Source of the DNA: UBA3478 sp049596955
GTDB taxonomy: Bacteria > Bacteroidota > Bacteroidia > Flavobacteriales > Flavobacteriaceae
Reading direction: 5' to 3'
Length of the DNA stretch: 64,000 bases
Assembly: GCA_049596955.1 (NCBI GenBank)
Contig: JBMYMD010000001.1
Span: 1-64,000 of the forward strand
The notes under the pieces: model-generated
What the model saw: only the letters and a program-made list of their open reading frames with translations
Database searches by the model: none
What the model was told of the DNA's origin: nothing
Shown here: in pieces, positions 17,617-26,409 of the stretch
Numbering within the stretch: position 1 is the stretch's first letter
Layout: the number at the start of each line of letters is the position of its first letter
Made by a program: the position numbers and the translations under genes

Positions 17617-18966
17617 TTATCTAAACAAGCGTTCAACTTTTTTAATGGCATTCGAAGTAGCGCAAACCAGCACCTTATCTCCTTCAATAATTTTAAAATT
17701 ACCCAGGGCAATTCTCCCCGTTCCCTGTCTTATAACCCCTCCAATCACAGCTTCTCTGGGAAAATCTAAATCTTTGATAAATCTATTTTCAATTAATGTA
17801 TTTGCCTGCACTTCAAATTCCAAAATTTCAGCTTCCAAGTTATTTAACATGGCAACCGCCAACACCGTTCCTTCTCTGACGTATCTAAAAATGGCGTTTG
17901 CAGCAATGAGTTTTTTATTAATTAGGGTATCTATTCCTATAGATTGTGAAAGTTGAAAATAATCCATGTTTTCAACTAAGGCTATGGTTTTTTTGACACC
18001 TTTAGTTTTTGCCAATAAACAGGAAATGATATTGGTTTCACTATCTCCAGTGACGGCGATAAAAGCATCCATGGAATCTAAAGCTTCATCATCTAATAAT
18101 TCTACGTTTCGACCATCTCCATGTATAATCAAAGTATTGGGAAGTAAATCAGTGAGCAGCTCAGCCTTCTCTTTTTTTCGTTCAATCAGTTTTACGTTAA
18201 AACGCTGCTCGGCTAGATCTTTTGATGTGTTGACACCAACACTTCCTCCTCCCAGTATCATTACCGTTTTTATATTCGTTTTAATATTACCAATCAGCTT
18301 GTTTATTTCATTGATACCTTCTGAATTTGTTATAAAGTTTACGGTATCTCCTTCATTTAAAATAGTATCTCCTCGAGGTATGATTGTTTGTTCATCATCA
18401 CAGCGCTTCATTGCCACTGGCATAAAGTGTAAATTAGGATATTCTTCAGCCGTTTGCTTAATTGACTTGGAATTGAACTTTGAATTGGGAGGTAAGGTTA
18501 AACCAATCATTCTCAATAAACCACCTTCAAAATCATGTGCGTCGTTAAAGGCTGATTGGTTTAATAATTCTTTAATTTCGTCTGCAGCAAGTTCTTCAGG
18601 TGAGATTAGCTCATCAATTCCCAAGCTTTGGTAATCAACTCTTTCTTTGTGTTTTATAAACGAGGTATCTCTAATACGCGCAACTGTCTTATGACAACCC
18701 AATTGCTTTGCCAAAACACATAGCGTAAAATTGGCTGCTTCGTTAGAGGTTACTCCAACCATCAAATCAGCAGTATCAACCTGAGCTTCGAGAAGGGTTT
18801 CAATAGAAGTGGCATTTCCGTGAATAGTTCGAATATCGAGCTGTGATTCGATGACGTTCAATCGCTCTCGATCATGATCAATCAGAGTAATATCTTGTGC
18901 TTCAAAGGAAAGGAGTTTAGCAAGATGGGTGCCAACCTCCCCTGCTCCAGATATAATAATTTTCAT
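17617..18966 (-). CDS. trkA: Trk potassium system regulatory subunit, tandem RCK domains
   Basis: Cytoplasmic gating ring protein of TrkH, 449 residues. It has two Rossmann RCK domains. The first starts with IIISGAGEVGTHLAKLL at residue 3 and the second with VMILGGGSVGVNTSKDL near residue 235, each followed by a TrkA_C domain; the second of these ends the protein. Both nucleotide-binding glycine motifs are intact. It is the first gene of the pair. The 202-base gap to the divergent menG gene shows a near-miss box (AATATTTG on the minus strand, near 19076) but nothing I would call a promoter. Confidence 0.95.
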   Translation of the reverse strand: MKIIISGAGEVGTHLAKLLSFEAQDITLIDHDRERLNVIESQLDIRTIHGNATSIETLLEAQVDTADLMVGVTSNEAANFTLCVLAKQLGCHKTVARIRDTSFIKHKERVDYQSLGIDELISPEELAADEIKELLNQSAFNDAHDFEGGLLRMIGLTLPPNSKFNSKSIKQTAEEYPNLHFMPVAMKRCDDEQTIIPRGDTILNEGDTVNFITNSEGINEINKLIGNIKTNIKTVMILGGGSVGVNTSKDLAEQRFNVKLIERKKEKAELLTDLLPNTLIIHGDGRNVELLDDEALDSMDAFIAVTGDSETNIISCLLAKTKGVKKTIALVENMDYFQLSQSIGIDTLINKKLIAANAIFRYVREGTVLAVAMLNNLEAEILEFEVQANTLIENRFIKDLDFPREAVIGGVIRQGTGRIALGNFKIIEGDKVLVCATSNAIKKVERLFR

Positions 18967-19145
18967 TGGTTTCGTTCAGTAAACTGCCCATTTGCTTCTT
19001 TTTCTGACAGTCAATCGAAGAATAAAAGTACAATTTTTATAACTATTCGAAAGATTCCTCTCAAAATGCGAGCAAATATTAAGTACTATTAAAGATGCCT
19101 TTTTGAAGCTTTTGTTAAAACCTAGTTTTGCTGAGAATACCCCCT

Positions 19146-19153
19146 TATCTTTG
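19146..19153 (+). promoter_or_regulatory. -7 box of menG/ubiE-porT
   Basis: TATCTTTG matches TAnnTTTG in full and is followed by C. A TTG at 19128-19130 lies only 15 bases upstream, somewhat short for the -33 element. The ATG of the gene is at 19169, so the leader would be about 10 bases. Confidence 0.6.
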
Positions 19154-19168
19154 CACAAAATACCATTT

Positions 19169-19900
19169 ATGCCAAAACCTGTTGTTCCTTACAATAATTC
19201 AGAAGCATCCAAAAAGCAGCAAGTGCAGAAAATGTTTGATGGAATTTCTGGAGAGTACGATGACCTAAATCGCGTAATTACTTTCGGTATTGACTTGAAA
19301 TGGAGAAGAAATTTGATAGAACAAATTGTACAATCCAATCCAAATCGAGTATTAGATGTCGCAACAGGAACAGGTGACTTAGCCATTGAATTGGCGCAAA
19401 GAGGCGTTCCTGAAATTACGGGCTTGGACCTATCTCCTGGTATGCTTGAAATTGGAAAAGACAAAATAAAGAAGCAAGGATTAGGCAAGCACATTGATAT
19501 GCTTATCGGTGATTCAGAACAATTACCTTTTAAGGACAATACCTTCGATGCTGTAACCGTTGCTTTTGGAGTACGAAACTTCGAAAATCTAGAATTGGGA
19601 CTAAATGAAATTTTAAGAGTATTAAAACCCGGAGGAATCTTAGGCATTCTTGAGACTTCAGTTCCTTCAAACCCCATTGTAAAACTGGGTTATATGTTGC
19701 ACTCGAATCTTTTACTTCCCGGAGTCGGTAGACTATTTTCGAAAGATAACAATGCCTATGGCTATTTGTCGAAATCTGCCGCGAAATTTCCATATCGCGC
19801 TGATTTTATCAGTATTTTAGAATCTGCAGGATTTTTAAATTGCAAGTATGAATCTCAAACACTGGGTGTTGCTTGCCTGTATTTTGGTTCCAAATTATGA
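19169..19900 (+). CDS. ubiE: demethylmenaquinone methyltransferase (MenG/UbiE)
   Basis: Last step of menaquinone synthesis: C-methylation of demethylmenaquinone. It has 243 residues. Motifs are FDGISGEYDDLNRVIT, the SAM loop VLDVATGTGDLAIELA, GLDLSPGMLEIG, DAVTVAFGVRNFEN and EILRVLKPGG, all typical of UbiE. The ATG at 19169 is chosen because it follows the promoter box; an ATG further upstream (19103) precedes the box. Menaquinone is the electron acceptor of the NQR complex encoded at 3573-9657. The TGA stop overlaps the ATG of porT (ATGA). Confidence 0.95.
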   Translation: MPKPVVPYNNSEASKKQQVQKMFDGISGEYDDLNRVITFGIDLKWRRNLIEQIVQSNPNRVLDVATGTGDLAIELAQRGVPEITGLDLSPGMLEIGKDKIKKQGLGKHIDMLIGDSEQLPFKDNTFDAVTVAFGVRNFENLELGLNEILRVLKPGGILGILETSVPSNPIVKLGYMLHSNLLLPGVGRLFSKDNNAYGYLSKSAAKFPYRADFISILESAGFLNCKYESQTLGVACLYFGSKL

Positions 19901-20706
19901 TTAAAAAGCTCTTTTTTACCCTTATTGTTTTGTGTTTTAGCCTTAATTCTTTTAGCCAAGAACGAGGTATTAAAAAGCTTTTAAATCGAATTAGATATTC
20001 TGATTATAATTATAGAGGTGACAAACCTATGTTTCGTCAAAATGTAGATTTAAAGGACTTCAACTTTGGATATTATTTTGGGGCTTACCAATTGAATTAT
20101 AAATTATATTACAATCAAGACTTAGGTGGTAAATCAAGCCTAGGAACTGATCCGGCGTACAACGTTAAAGAGATTATATTTGAGCCTCAAACAGGATTTG
20201 GAGTTGGTTTTATTTCAGAATTAAGACTTGCCAACTTCATTGATTTGCGATTTGAACCAGGTTACCTCTATGGCAGAACCAATATCGATTTCAATTCAAT
20301 TCAAGTAAACTCGGCACTACAAGGTAAGGATGTTATTCTTCAATTAAAACAAAGCATGCTCTACTTACCACTTCTCATTAAATTGAGCAGTGCGCGTTAT
20401 GATAACTTTAGGCCTTTTGTCGTGGCAGGCATCTCGAAGTCGATAAGACTAGGAGCTAAAAACGATGAGGTCAGACAAAGCGTTATTGACCTTAGATCAA
20501 ATATAAATCAATTGGAGGTGGGTATAGGCATCGACTTATACTTACCTTACTTTAAGTTCACTCCTGCAATTAGAGCAATTTACGGCAGAGAAAATGAATT
20601 ACTTCTCGATAATGACGAAAATCATTGGAGTCGCGAAATTGTTGAGGGTGTTGCAAGAAGAGGGCTTAAAAACAGAGGTGTTTTCTTTGTATTGACCTTT
20701 GAGTAG
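19897..20706 (+). CDS. porT: type IX secretion outer-membrane protein PorT
   Basis: Beta-barrel protein required for the type IX secretion system, 269 residues. It has a signal peptide (MIKKLFFTLIVLCFSLNSFS, then Q) and about eight amphipathic strands; the C terminus ends with GVFFVLTFE, an aromatic barrel closing strand. The ubiE-porT pairing is a recurrent gene order in this phylum and supports the call. The start is the ATG overlapping the ubiE stop. Its stop abuts, base to base, the stop of the convergent methyltransferase. Confidence 0.85.
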   Translation: MIKKLFFTLIVLCFSLNSFSQERGIKKLLNRIRYSDYNYRGDKPMFRQNVDLKDFNFGYYFGAYQLNYKLYYNQDLGGKSSLGTDPAYNVKEIIFEPQTGFGVGFISELRLANFIDLRFEPGYLYGRTNIDFNSIQVNSALQGKDVILQLKQSMLYLPLLIKLSSARYDNFRPFVVAGISKSIRLGAKNDEVRQSVIDLRSNINQLEVGIGIDLYLPYFKFTPAIRAIYGRENELLLDNDENHWSREIVEGVARRGLKNRGVFFVLTFE

Positions 20707-21423
20707 TTATTTCTGTAATGCACTGAGTATAATTGAGGCTGATACGCCCACATTTAAACTCTCAGCTCTAGAATTTTGAGACTTTGGTATGTTCACAAAA
20801 TGATGAATGTTTTTTTTTAGATTAGGGGATATTCCATGAGATTCGCTACCCAATAATAAAATTCCTGATTTCGGCCATTCAACCTCGCGATAACAATCTC
20901 CTTTAAGATCGGCCGCAAATACAACTTGTCCGCTTGATCTTAGCTCAAGATCTAAATTACCATAATTGCAATTCACTCTGGCCAATGAACCCATCGATGC
21001 TTGAACAACTTTAGGATTGAAGCAATCAACAGTGTCTGATGAGCAAAGGATTTGATCTATTCCAAACCAATCACAAGTTCGGATTATAGTGCCTAAGTTT
21101 CCGGGATCATTAATACTATCCAAGGCTACTGTCCAACCGTTAAAATTCAACTTTTTTTTGATTGGCATTTCAAAAACAGCTAAAAGACCTGGACTTTTTT
21201 TAAATGCACTTAATTGCTCCATTTGTTTGCTCGCCACTCTGTAAACGGAGGTCGATACTTTTCCCTCATAAGTGTGGTCTGCAAATACATTAATTGGCTT
21301 AAAGCCCTCTGCAATAAATTCTTCTACCACCTTTACCCCTTCTGCAATAAATAGTCGCTCAAGTATTCGATGTTTTTTTTGATGAAGCTTTTTGAAGCGC
21401 TTTAAATCCTTTGAAGTAAGCAT
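20707..21423 (-). CDS. TrmH-family RNA 2'-O-methyltransferase
   Basis: SPOUT-class RNA methyltransferase, 238 residues. The N-terminal part FKKLHQKKHRILERLFIAEG is the SpoU substrate-binding domain. The catalytic domain shows motif 1 (DSINDPGNLGTIIRTCDWFG), motif 2 (LLLGSESHGIS) and motif 3 (IPKSQNSRAESLNVGVSASI), all intact. The target nucleotide is unknown. The frame stays open for 70 codons upstream, across tamL, but the ATG at 21423 gives the family start. Only 22 bases separate this ATG from the divergent tamL ATG. Confidence 0.93.
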   Translation of the reverse strand: MLTSKDLKRFKKLHQKKHRILERLFIAEGVKVVEEFIAEGFKPINVFADHTYEGKVSTSVYRVASKQMEQLSAFKKSPGLLAVFEMPIKKKLNFNGWTVALDSINDPGNLGTIIRTCDWFGIDQILCSSDTVDCFNPKVVQASMGSLARVNCNYGNLDLELRSSGQVVFAADLKGDCYREVEWPKSGILLLGSESHGISPNLKKNIHHFVNIPKSQNSRAESLNVGVSASIILSALQK

Positions 21424-21439
21424 TAAATAACTAATTTTG
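21411..21439 (+). promoter_or_regulatory. promoter of tamL, TTG-18-TAnnTTTG
   Basis: TTG at 21411-21413, 18 bases, then TAATTTTG at 21432-21439. The -33 element lies inside the start of the divergent methyltransferase gene. The distance to the ATG at 21446 is only six bases, so transcription would start at or next to the start codon. Confidence 0.55.
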
Positions 21440-21445
21440 GAGCTT

Positions 21446-24001
21446 ATGCCTAGAAGCCTAAATATATCAAAAGCTTTTGCCATTTGGCCAAAATATTGGA
21501 TTCTTTTTTTAATTCTTACCACAAGCTGTAAAACCACAAAAAAAGTTCTTCCAACCGAAGAACTATTAATCAAGCAAAAAATTGAACTCAACGGAAAAAC
21601 AAAAGACCAAAGCGAGCTCAAAGAACTTCTCACTCAGAGCACAAATAGCAAGATATTAGGCATCCCACTGCGTTTGCACCTTTACAATCTCAGCAGCAGT
21701 GACATTCAAGGTAATTATGAGAAATGGTTAAATAAAAAACCAAATCGAAGCGACCGATTAAAGCGCTTATTATCCCAAAAACAGTTCGAAAGGCTTTCAG
21801 AGTCTTTTTTTGTAAGCGGTATCCATCAATTTTTGCAAAATATTGGAGAAGCGCCTGTATTAGTAGATTCCTCCGCTATAAAAACCAATGTGAACCGATT
21901 AAAGTTGTATCACAAAAACAGAGGCTATTTTAATGCGAATATCAGGTATGACAAAAACACTAAAGGAGAACAAAAAAGTCAAATAATTTATAAGGTAGAT
22001 ACAGGCGAACAATATACAATTGAAGACTTTGACACCAATATTGCTTCAAGCGTGATCAGCGAAATTTATTCAAAAGAAGGAGACAGCAGCTCGGTCATTC
22101 AAATAGGGTCTCCTTTTTTGGTCAAAAACTTTAGTGACGAGCGCAAGCGCCTTACTGCATTGTTTAGAAATAAAGGCGTCTATAACTTTCAAGAGAGTTC
22201 TATTTCGTTTGATATATTGGGAGACACCACGGCAACTACTTCTGATACTAAGCCAAGGGTTAAAGTACTTTTGAATATTGATAACCCAAGAGGAATTTCA
22301 AGTGAAGAATACAATGCCTATACCATAGGTGACATCAATGTTTATACTGATTTTCAACCGGCGGCTGAAAATCAAAATTACGCTTCCATAGCGCAAGAGG
22401 GCTCTAACTTCTTTTACATTGAAAAGATGAAATACAAACCAGAGTTGTTGTCGCCATTTATTTTTCTGAGAAAAGGTGAGATCTATCAAGAAATGAATCG
22501 GACCTTGACCAGTAGACAGCTCAGCAGTTTGAATATTTTTTCCTATCCTTCAATTGAATTTATTCCAAACGACGAGACCAAAGAGCTCAATACCAATATT
22601 TATCTTCGACCAAAATCAAAGTATGCCTTGAGCTTAGATTTTGACATCACGCATTCAAATATCAGACCGATCAGTACTGCATTTAGCAGTTCTATTCTCT
22701 CTCGTAATGTGTTTGGTCAAATGGCAAATTTAGGTTTATCCATTCGAGGATCAGTCGGTGTATTAGGAGATAGTGGACCGACTCAAACGAACACTTCTGA
22801 ATTTGGTGCAGACATCAATTTAACTTTTCCGCGATTTTGGATTCCATTTACTAAAAAGTCACTGGTTTCATCTGAAAAATTGCCTAAAACACTTTTTTCA
22901 ATAGGTACAAACTTTCAAAATAATATTGGGTTAGACCGACAGCGTTTTAACACTATTTTCAGTTACAACTGGCAAAAAAGAACAAATCGAAAAAACTTCG
23001 AAGCGGCTAAAATTGAATATGTCAGAAACTTAAATCCAGACAATTTTTTCAGGGTGTACTCTAATACATTCGAAGCTTTAGACGAAATAGCTAACCAAAT
23101 TGAAGATCAAAGTGAGTACCAAAATCTTTTCGATTTGCAAGGCAATCAGCTGGTTCTTTCAATACCCTCGGGGGCAAATTTATTTATAGAAGGTGTTCAA
23201 AACAGCAGTATTGAGTTGGACGATCAGGCTGTTACAGAAGTCAATCGCATAGAAGAAAGAAGAAGTCGACTCACGGAGAACAATCTAATTGTTTCAACGG
23301 CCTACACTTTTGTTTCGGCAGTTAATGGTACCACCTCAAGTGACGACTTTAGGCAGTTTAGATTCAAATTAGAGGCCGCGGGAAATTTGCTCAATAATTT
23401 CTCGATCAACAAGCCAGAAGTGCGACAGCGTTTATTTGGTGTAGCCTACTCCCAATATGTTAAGGGCGAATTGGATTACATCAAACATTTTCGTTTTAGT
23501 GAAAACAATCACCTGGCTTTTCGTTTTTTTGGCGGGCTTGCCATCCCTTTGGGTAATGCGCAAAACATTCCCTTCGTTCGCTCCTATTTCGCCGGAGGTT
23601 CCAATGATAACAGAGCCTGGAATGCCTATGGTCTTGGTCCCGGCACGACCCAAAGTACTAACGAATTCAATGAAGCAAATTTTAAACTCAACTTAAATGT
23701 AGAATATCGTTTTCCGCTGTTTGCTAATTTGAGAGGGGCACTATTTGTCGACGCGGGAAACATATGGAATGTCTTAGATAATCAGCAGGATGAGGCCGCT
23801 ATTTTCAAAGGCTTTTCATCATTGAGAGATACCGCAATTGGGTCTGGATTAGGACTTCGATTTGACTTTTCTTACTTCATTTTTCGATTTGATACCGGAT
23901 TTAAAACCTACAACCCTATAAGACCTAGAACTGAAAGATGGTTTCGAGATTTAAATTGGAAAGAAGCTGTTTTTAATATTGGTATTAACTACCCCTTCTA
24001 A
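21446..24001 (+). CDS. tamL: TamA/BamA-like outer-membrane lipoprotein (TamL type)
   Basis: 851-residue Omp85 protein with a lipoprotein signal ending at C28 (LFLILTTSC), which separates the Bacteroidota TamL group from classical TamA. Residues 40 to about 420 hold POTRA-like repeats (YFNANIRYDKNTKG, YTIGDINVYTD, TLTSRQLSSLNIFSYP). From about 430 to the end there is a surface-antigen barrel ending in AVFNIGINYPF. The partner tamB is not nearby. A TTG three codons upstream lies inside the promoter box, so the ATG is used. It is probably an assembly factor for outer-membrane or surface proteins. Confidence 0.85.
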   Translation: MPRSLNISKAFAIWPKYWILFLILTTSCKTTKKVLPTEELLIKQKIELNGKTKDQSELKELLTQSTNSKILGIPLRLHLYNLSSSDIQGNYEKWLNKKPNRSDRLKRLLSQKQFERLSESFFVSGIHQFLQNIGEAPVLVDSSAIKTNVNRLKLYHKNRGYFNANIRYDKNTKGEQKSQIIYKVDTGEQYTIEDFDTNIASSVISEIYSKEGDSSSVIQIGSPFLVKNFSDERKRLTALFRNKGVYNFQESSISFDILGDTTATTSDTKPRVKVLLNIDNPRGISSEEYNAYTIGDINVYTDFQPAAENQNYASIAQEGSNFFYIEKMKYKPELLSPFIFLRKGEIYQEMNRTLTSRQLSSLNIFSYPSIEFIPNDETKELNTNIYLRPKSKYALSLDFDITHSNIRPISTAFSSSILSRNVFGQMANLGLSIRGSVGVLGDSGPTQTNTSEFGADINLTFPRFWIPFTKKSLVSSEKLPKTLFSIGTNFQNNIGLDRQRFNTIFSYNWQKRTNRKNFEAAKIEYVRNLNPDNFFRVYSNTFEALDEIANQIEDQSEYQNLFDLQGNQLVLSIPSGANLFIEGVQNSSIELDDQAVTEVNRIEERRSRLTENNLIVSTAYTFVSAVNGTTSSDDFRQFRFKLEAAGNLLNNFSINKPEVRQRLFGVAYSQYVKGELDYIKHFRFSENNHLAFRFFGGLAIPLGNAQNIPFVRSYFAGGSNDNRAWNAYGLGPGTTQSTNEFNEANFKLNLNVEYRFPLFANLRGALFVDAGNIWNVLDNQQDEAAIFKGFSSLRDTAIGSGLGLRFDFSYFIFRFDTGFKTYNPIRPRTERWFRDLNWKEAVFNIGINYPF

Positions 24002-24015
24002 ACTTTATTTATTAG

Positions 24016-24023
24016 TACATTTG
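24016..24023 (+). promoter_or_regulatory. -7 box of fba
   Basis: TACATTTG matches TAnnTTTG and is followed by C. No TTG is found within 30 bases upstream. The ATG at 24052 would give a leader of about 23 bases. Confidence 0.55.
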
Positions 24024-24051
24024 CCGGGAGAACAAACCAAATTATAATCAA

Positions 24052-25119
24052 ATGTCAATTCAAATCAAGGCCGGAGTAGCTACCGGAGATGAAGTTCAAG
24101 CTATTTTTTCACTTGCAAAACAAAAAGCGTTCGCGCTTCCAGCAGTAAATGTTGTTGGATCTAATTCGATTAATGCCGTTTTGGAAACAGCTGCAGAATT
24201 AAACGCACCTGTTATTGTTCAATTTTCAAACGGAGGATCAATTTTCAACGCGGGAAAAGGACTTTCTAATGAAGGACAAAAAGCAGCCATTTTAGGTGCC
24301 GTTGCCGGAGCAAAACACGTTCACGATTTGGCTGAAGCCTATGGAGCGTCTGTTATCTTGCATACGGACCACTGCGCTAAAAAACTATTGCCTTGGATCG
24401 ACGGACTTCTCGATGCCTCTGAAGCACATTTCGAACTCACAGGAAAGCCGCTTTTCAGTTCGCATATGATTGATTTATCTGAAGAACCCATAGAAGAGAA
24501 CATCGAAATTTGTAAGCAATATTTGGAACGAATGCACAAAATGGGTATGACCCTAGAAATCGAATTGGGTGTAACAGGTGGTGAAGAAGATGGTGTAGAC
24601 AATACTGATATTGACAGCTCAAAACTCTATACTCAACCTGAAGAGGTAGCTTATGCTTATGAAGAACTTTCTAAAGTTAGCCCTCGCTTTACTGTGGCTG
24701 CTGCCTTTGGAAATGTGCACGGTGTATACAAACCAGGAAACGTTAAACTCACTCCTGAAATTTTGAAAAACTCACAGGAATACATCAGTAACAAATACGG
24801 TGTTCCGCACAATCATATCGATTTTGTCTTTCACGGCGGATCTGGATCAAGCCTAGATGAAATTCGCGAATCAATAGGTTACGGAGTTATCAAGATGAAT
24901 ATTGATACTGATTTACAATACGCTTTCACAGAAGGGATCAGAGACTATATGGGTGAAAAAGCGGCCTACCTCAAAGCTCAAATTGGTAACCCAGAAGGAG
25001 ACGACGTACCGAACAAAAAATTCTACGATCCAAGAGTTTGGTTGAGAAAAGGAGAAGATACCTTTAGAAACAGATTGAAAAAAGCCTTTGAGGATTTAAA
25101 CAATATTGATACATTGTAA
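24052..25119 (+). CDS. fbaA: class II fructose-bisphosphate aldolase
   Basis: Zinc-dependent cleavage of fructose 1,6-bisphosphate in glycolysis and its reverse in gluconeogenesis. It has 355 residues, E. coli FbaA type (IIA). The catalytic D106 and zinc ligand H107 are in LHTDHCAKKL; EIELGVTGGEEDGVDN is the family glycine-rich segment; FGNVHGVYKPGN and HGGSGSSLDEI bind zinc and phosphate, and KMNIDTDLQYA closes the site. It is followed by accD after 18 bases, likely in the same transcript. Confidence 0.97.
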   Translation: MSIQIKAGVATGDEVQAIFSLAKQKAFALPAVNVVGSNSINAVLETAAELNAPVIVQFSNGGSIFNAGKGLSNEGQKAAILGAVAGAKHVHDLAEAYGASVILHTDHCAKKLLPWIDGLLDASEAHFELTGKPLFSSHMIDLSEEPIEENIEICKQYLERMHKMGMTLEIELGVTGGEEDGVDNTDIDSSKLYTQPEEVAYAYEELSKVSPRFTVAAAFGNVHGVYKPGNVKLTPEILKNSQEYISNKYGVPHNHIDFVFHGGSGSSLDEIRESIGYGVIKMNIDTDLQYAFTEGIRDYMGEKAAYLKAQIGNPEGDDVPNKKFYDPRVWLRKGEDTFRNRLKKAFEDLNNIDTL

Positions 25120-25137
25120 CCCTAAATTTATAGGACT

Positions 25138-25998
25138 ATGTCATCTGCTTGGTTCAAGAGAAAAGAAAAAGGTATCCAAACCTTAACCGAAGAAAAAAAA
25201 GACACCCCCAAAGGTCTTTGGTACAAATCACCAACGGGAAAAATTGTCGAATCTGAAGAACTTGCAAAGAATGACTTTGTAAGCCCTGAAGACGATTATC
25301 ACGTTCGCATAGGATCTAAGGAATACTTTGAGATTTTATTTGATGGGGAATACAAAGAACTCAACGAACAAATAAGTTCTGAAGACCCCCTTCAGTTTGA
25401 GGATACTAAAAAGTACAGTGACCGACTCAAGGCCGCCAAAATAAAATCAGGTCTACAAGATGCTGTGCGAACTGCCATTGGTAAATCCAATGGAAGAGAC
25501 GTTGTTATTGCTTGTATGGATTTCAGCTTTATTGGAGGATCTATGGGTAGTGTCGTAGGTGAAAAAATCTCTAGAGCAATCGATGTCGCTCGAAAAAAGA
25601 AAGTTCCATTTGTTATGATTTCGAAATCTGGTGGTGCGCGAATGATGGAAGCTGCTTTATCTCTCATGCAAATGGCTAAAACCTCTGCAAAGTTGGCTCA
25701 GCTGGCCGAGGCCAAAATTCCGTATATCTCTCTTTGCACAGATCCAACAACAGGTGGTACTACCGCTTCTTATGCTATGCTCGGTGATGTGAATATCGCT
25801 GAACCAGGAGCATTAATTGGATTTGCAGGGCCAAGAGTAGTAAAAGATACAACGGGTCAAGAGTTGCCAGATGGCTTTCAAACCTCTGAATTCGTAAAAG
25901 AGCACGGATTTTTAGACTTTATCGTACATCGCAAAGAATTAAAAGCAAAAATCAACCTTTATATCGATTTGATTCTCAACCTGCCAATTCGCTCATAG
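25138..25998 (+). CDS. accD: acetyl-CoA carboxylase carboxyltransferase subunit beta, zinc-ribbon cysteines lost
   Basis: Beta subunit of the carboxyltransferase that moves CO2 from biotin to acetyl-CoA for fatty acid synthesis. It has 286 residues. The crotonase-fold core is intact (FIGGSMGSVVGEKI, SKSGGARMMEAALSLMQMAKTS, DPTTGGTTASYAMLGD, IGFAGPRVV). The N-terminal domain, usually a four-Cys zinc ribbon, reads GLWYKSPTGKIV and DFVSPEDDYHVRI. All four cysteine positions are Ser, Thr or acidic residues, while the surrounding fold pattern is kept. This appears to be a flavobacterial trait. The alpha subunit is not in the window. Confidence 0.95.
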   Translation: MSSAWFKRKEKGIQTLTEEKKDTPKGLWYKSPTGKIVESEELAKNDFVSPEDDYHVRIGSKEYFEILFDGEYKELNEQISSEDPLQFEDTKKYSDRLKAAKIKSGLQDAVRTAIGKSNGRDVVIACMDFSFIGGSMGSVVGEKISRAIDVARKKKVPFVMISKSGGARMMEAALSLMQMAKTSAKLAQLAEAKIPYISLCTDPTTGGTTASYAMLGDVNIAEPGALIGFAGPRVVKDTTGQELPDGFQTSEFVKEHGFLDFIVHRKELKAKINLYIDLILNLPIRS

Positions 25999-26002
25999 AA
26001 CC

Positions 26003-26032
26003 TTGCAGATTAGAATTAATGTATTACCTTTG
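26003..26032 (+). promoter_or_regulatory. promoter of rpsO, TTG-19-TAnnTTTG
   Basis: TTG at 26003-26005, 19-base spacer, TACCTTTG at 26025-26032: the best match to the Bacteroidota sigma consensus in the window. The predicted leader to the ATG at 26086 is about 48 bases, the longest among the genes with a clear box here and long enough for translational autoregulation by S15. Confidence 0.8.
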
Positions 26033-26085
26033 CGCTCTCATTGATAATCAATGAAATACATAAAAATCATTTAAATAATATTAGC

Positions 26086-26355
26086 ATGTATTTATCTAAA
26101 GACAAAAAACGCGAAATATTTTCAAATTTCGGTGGAGATGCAGGTAACACTGGATCTACAGAAGGTCAAATCGCCTTATTCACTTTCAGAATTAACCACT
26201 TAACAGAACATCTAAAAAAAAATCACAAAGATTTCAATACAGAAAGATCGCTTGTTAAACTGGTAGGAAAGCGAAGAGCGCTGTTAGACTATTTGAAAAA
26301 CAAAGACATTCAAAAATATCGTGAGCTAATCAAAGAGCTCGGTATTCGAAAATAA
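26086..26355 (+). CDS. rpsO: 30S ribosomal protein S15
   Basis: 89 residues, the exact usual length. It binds the central domain of 16S rRNA early in 30S assembly. Motifs FGGDAGNTGSTEGQIALFTFRINHLTEHLKKN (about 13-44) and SLVKLVGKRRALLDYL are diagnostic; the H and D of the rRNA-binding face are present. The frame is open from 26041, but the ATG at 26086 gives the family N terminus MYLSKDKKREIF. It is followed by a strong terminator and then pnp, the common rpsO-pnp order. Confidence 0.97.
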   Translation: MYLSKDKKREIFSNFGGDAGNTGSTEGQIALFTFRINHLTEHLKKNHKDFNTERSLVKLVGKRRALLDYLKNKDIQKYRELIKELGIRK

Positions 26356-26360
26356 TCTTG

Positions 26361-26396
26361 AAAAGGTGTGTTTTTTATCAAAGCGCACCTTTTTTT
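26361..26396 (+). terminator. intrinsic terminator after rpsO
   Basis: Arms AAAAGGTGTG (26361-26370) and CGCACCTTTT (26384-26393) pair over ten positions with one G-T wobble, followed by a run of seven T (26390-26396). It begins five bases after the rpsO stop. Transcription of pnp therefore depends on readthrough or on its own promoter. Confidence 0.85.
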
Positions 26397-26409
26397 GCCT
26401 CAGTCTTTT

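Noticed and set aside
21424..21633. 70-codon N-terminal extension of the TrmH-family protein
   Set aside because: It is antisense to the tamL signal region, has no family similarity, and the ATG at 21423 matches the known start.
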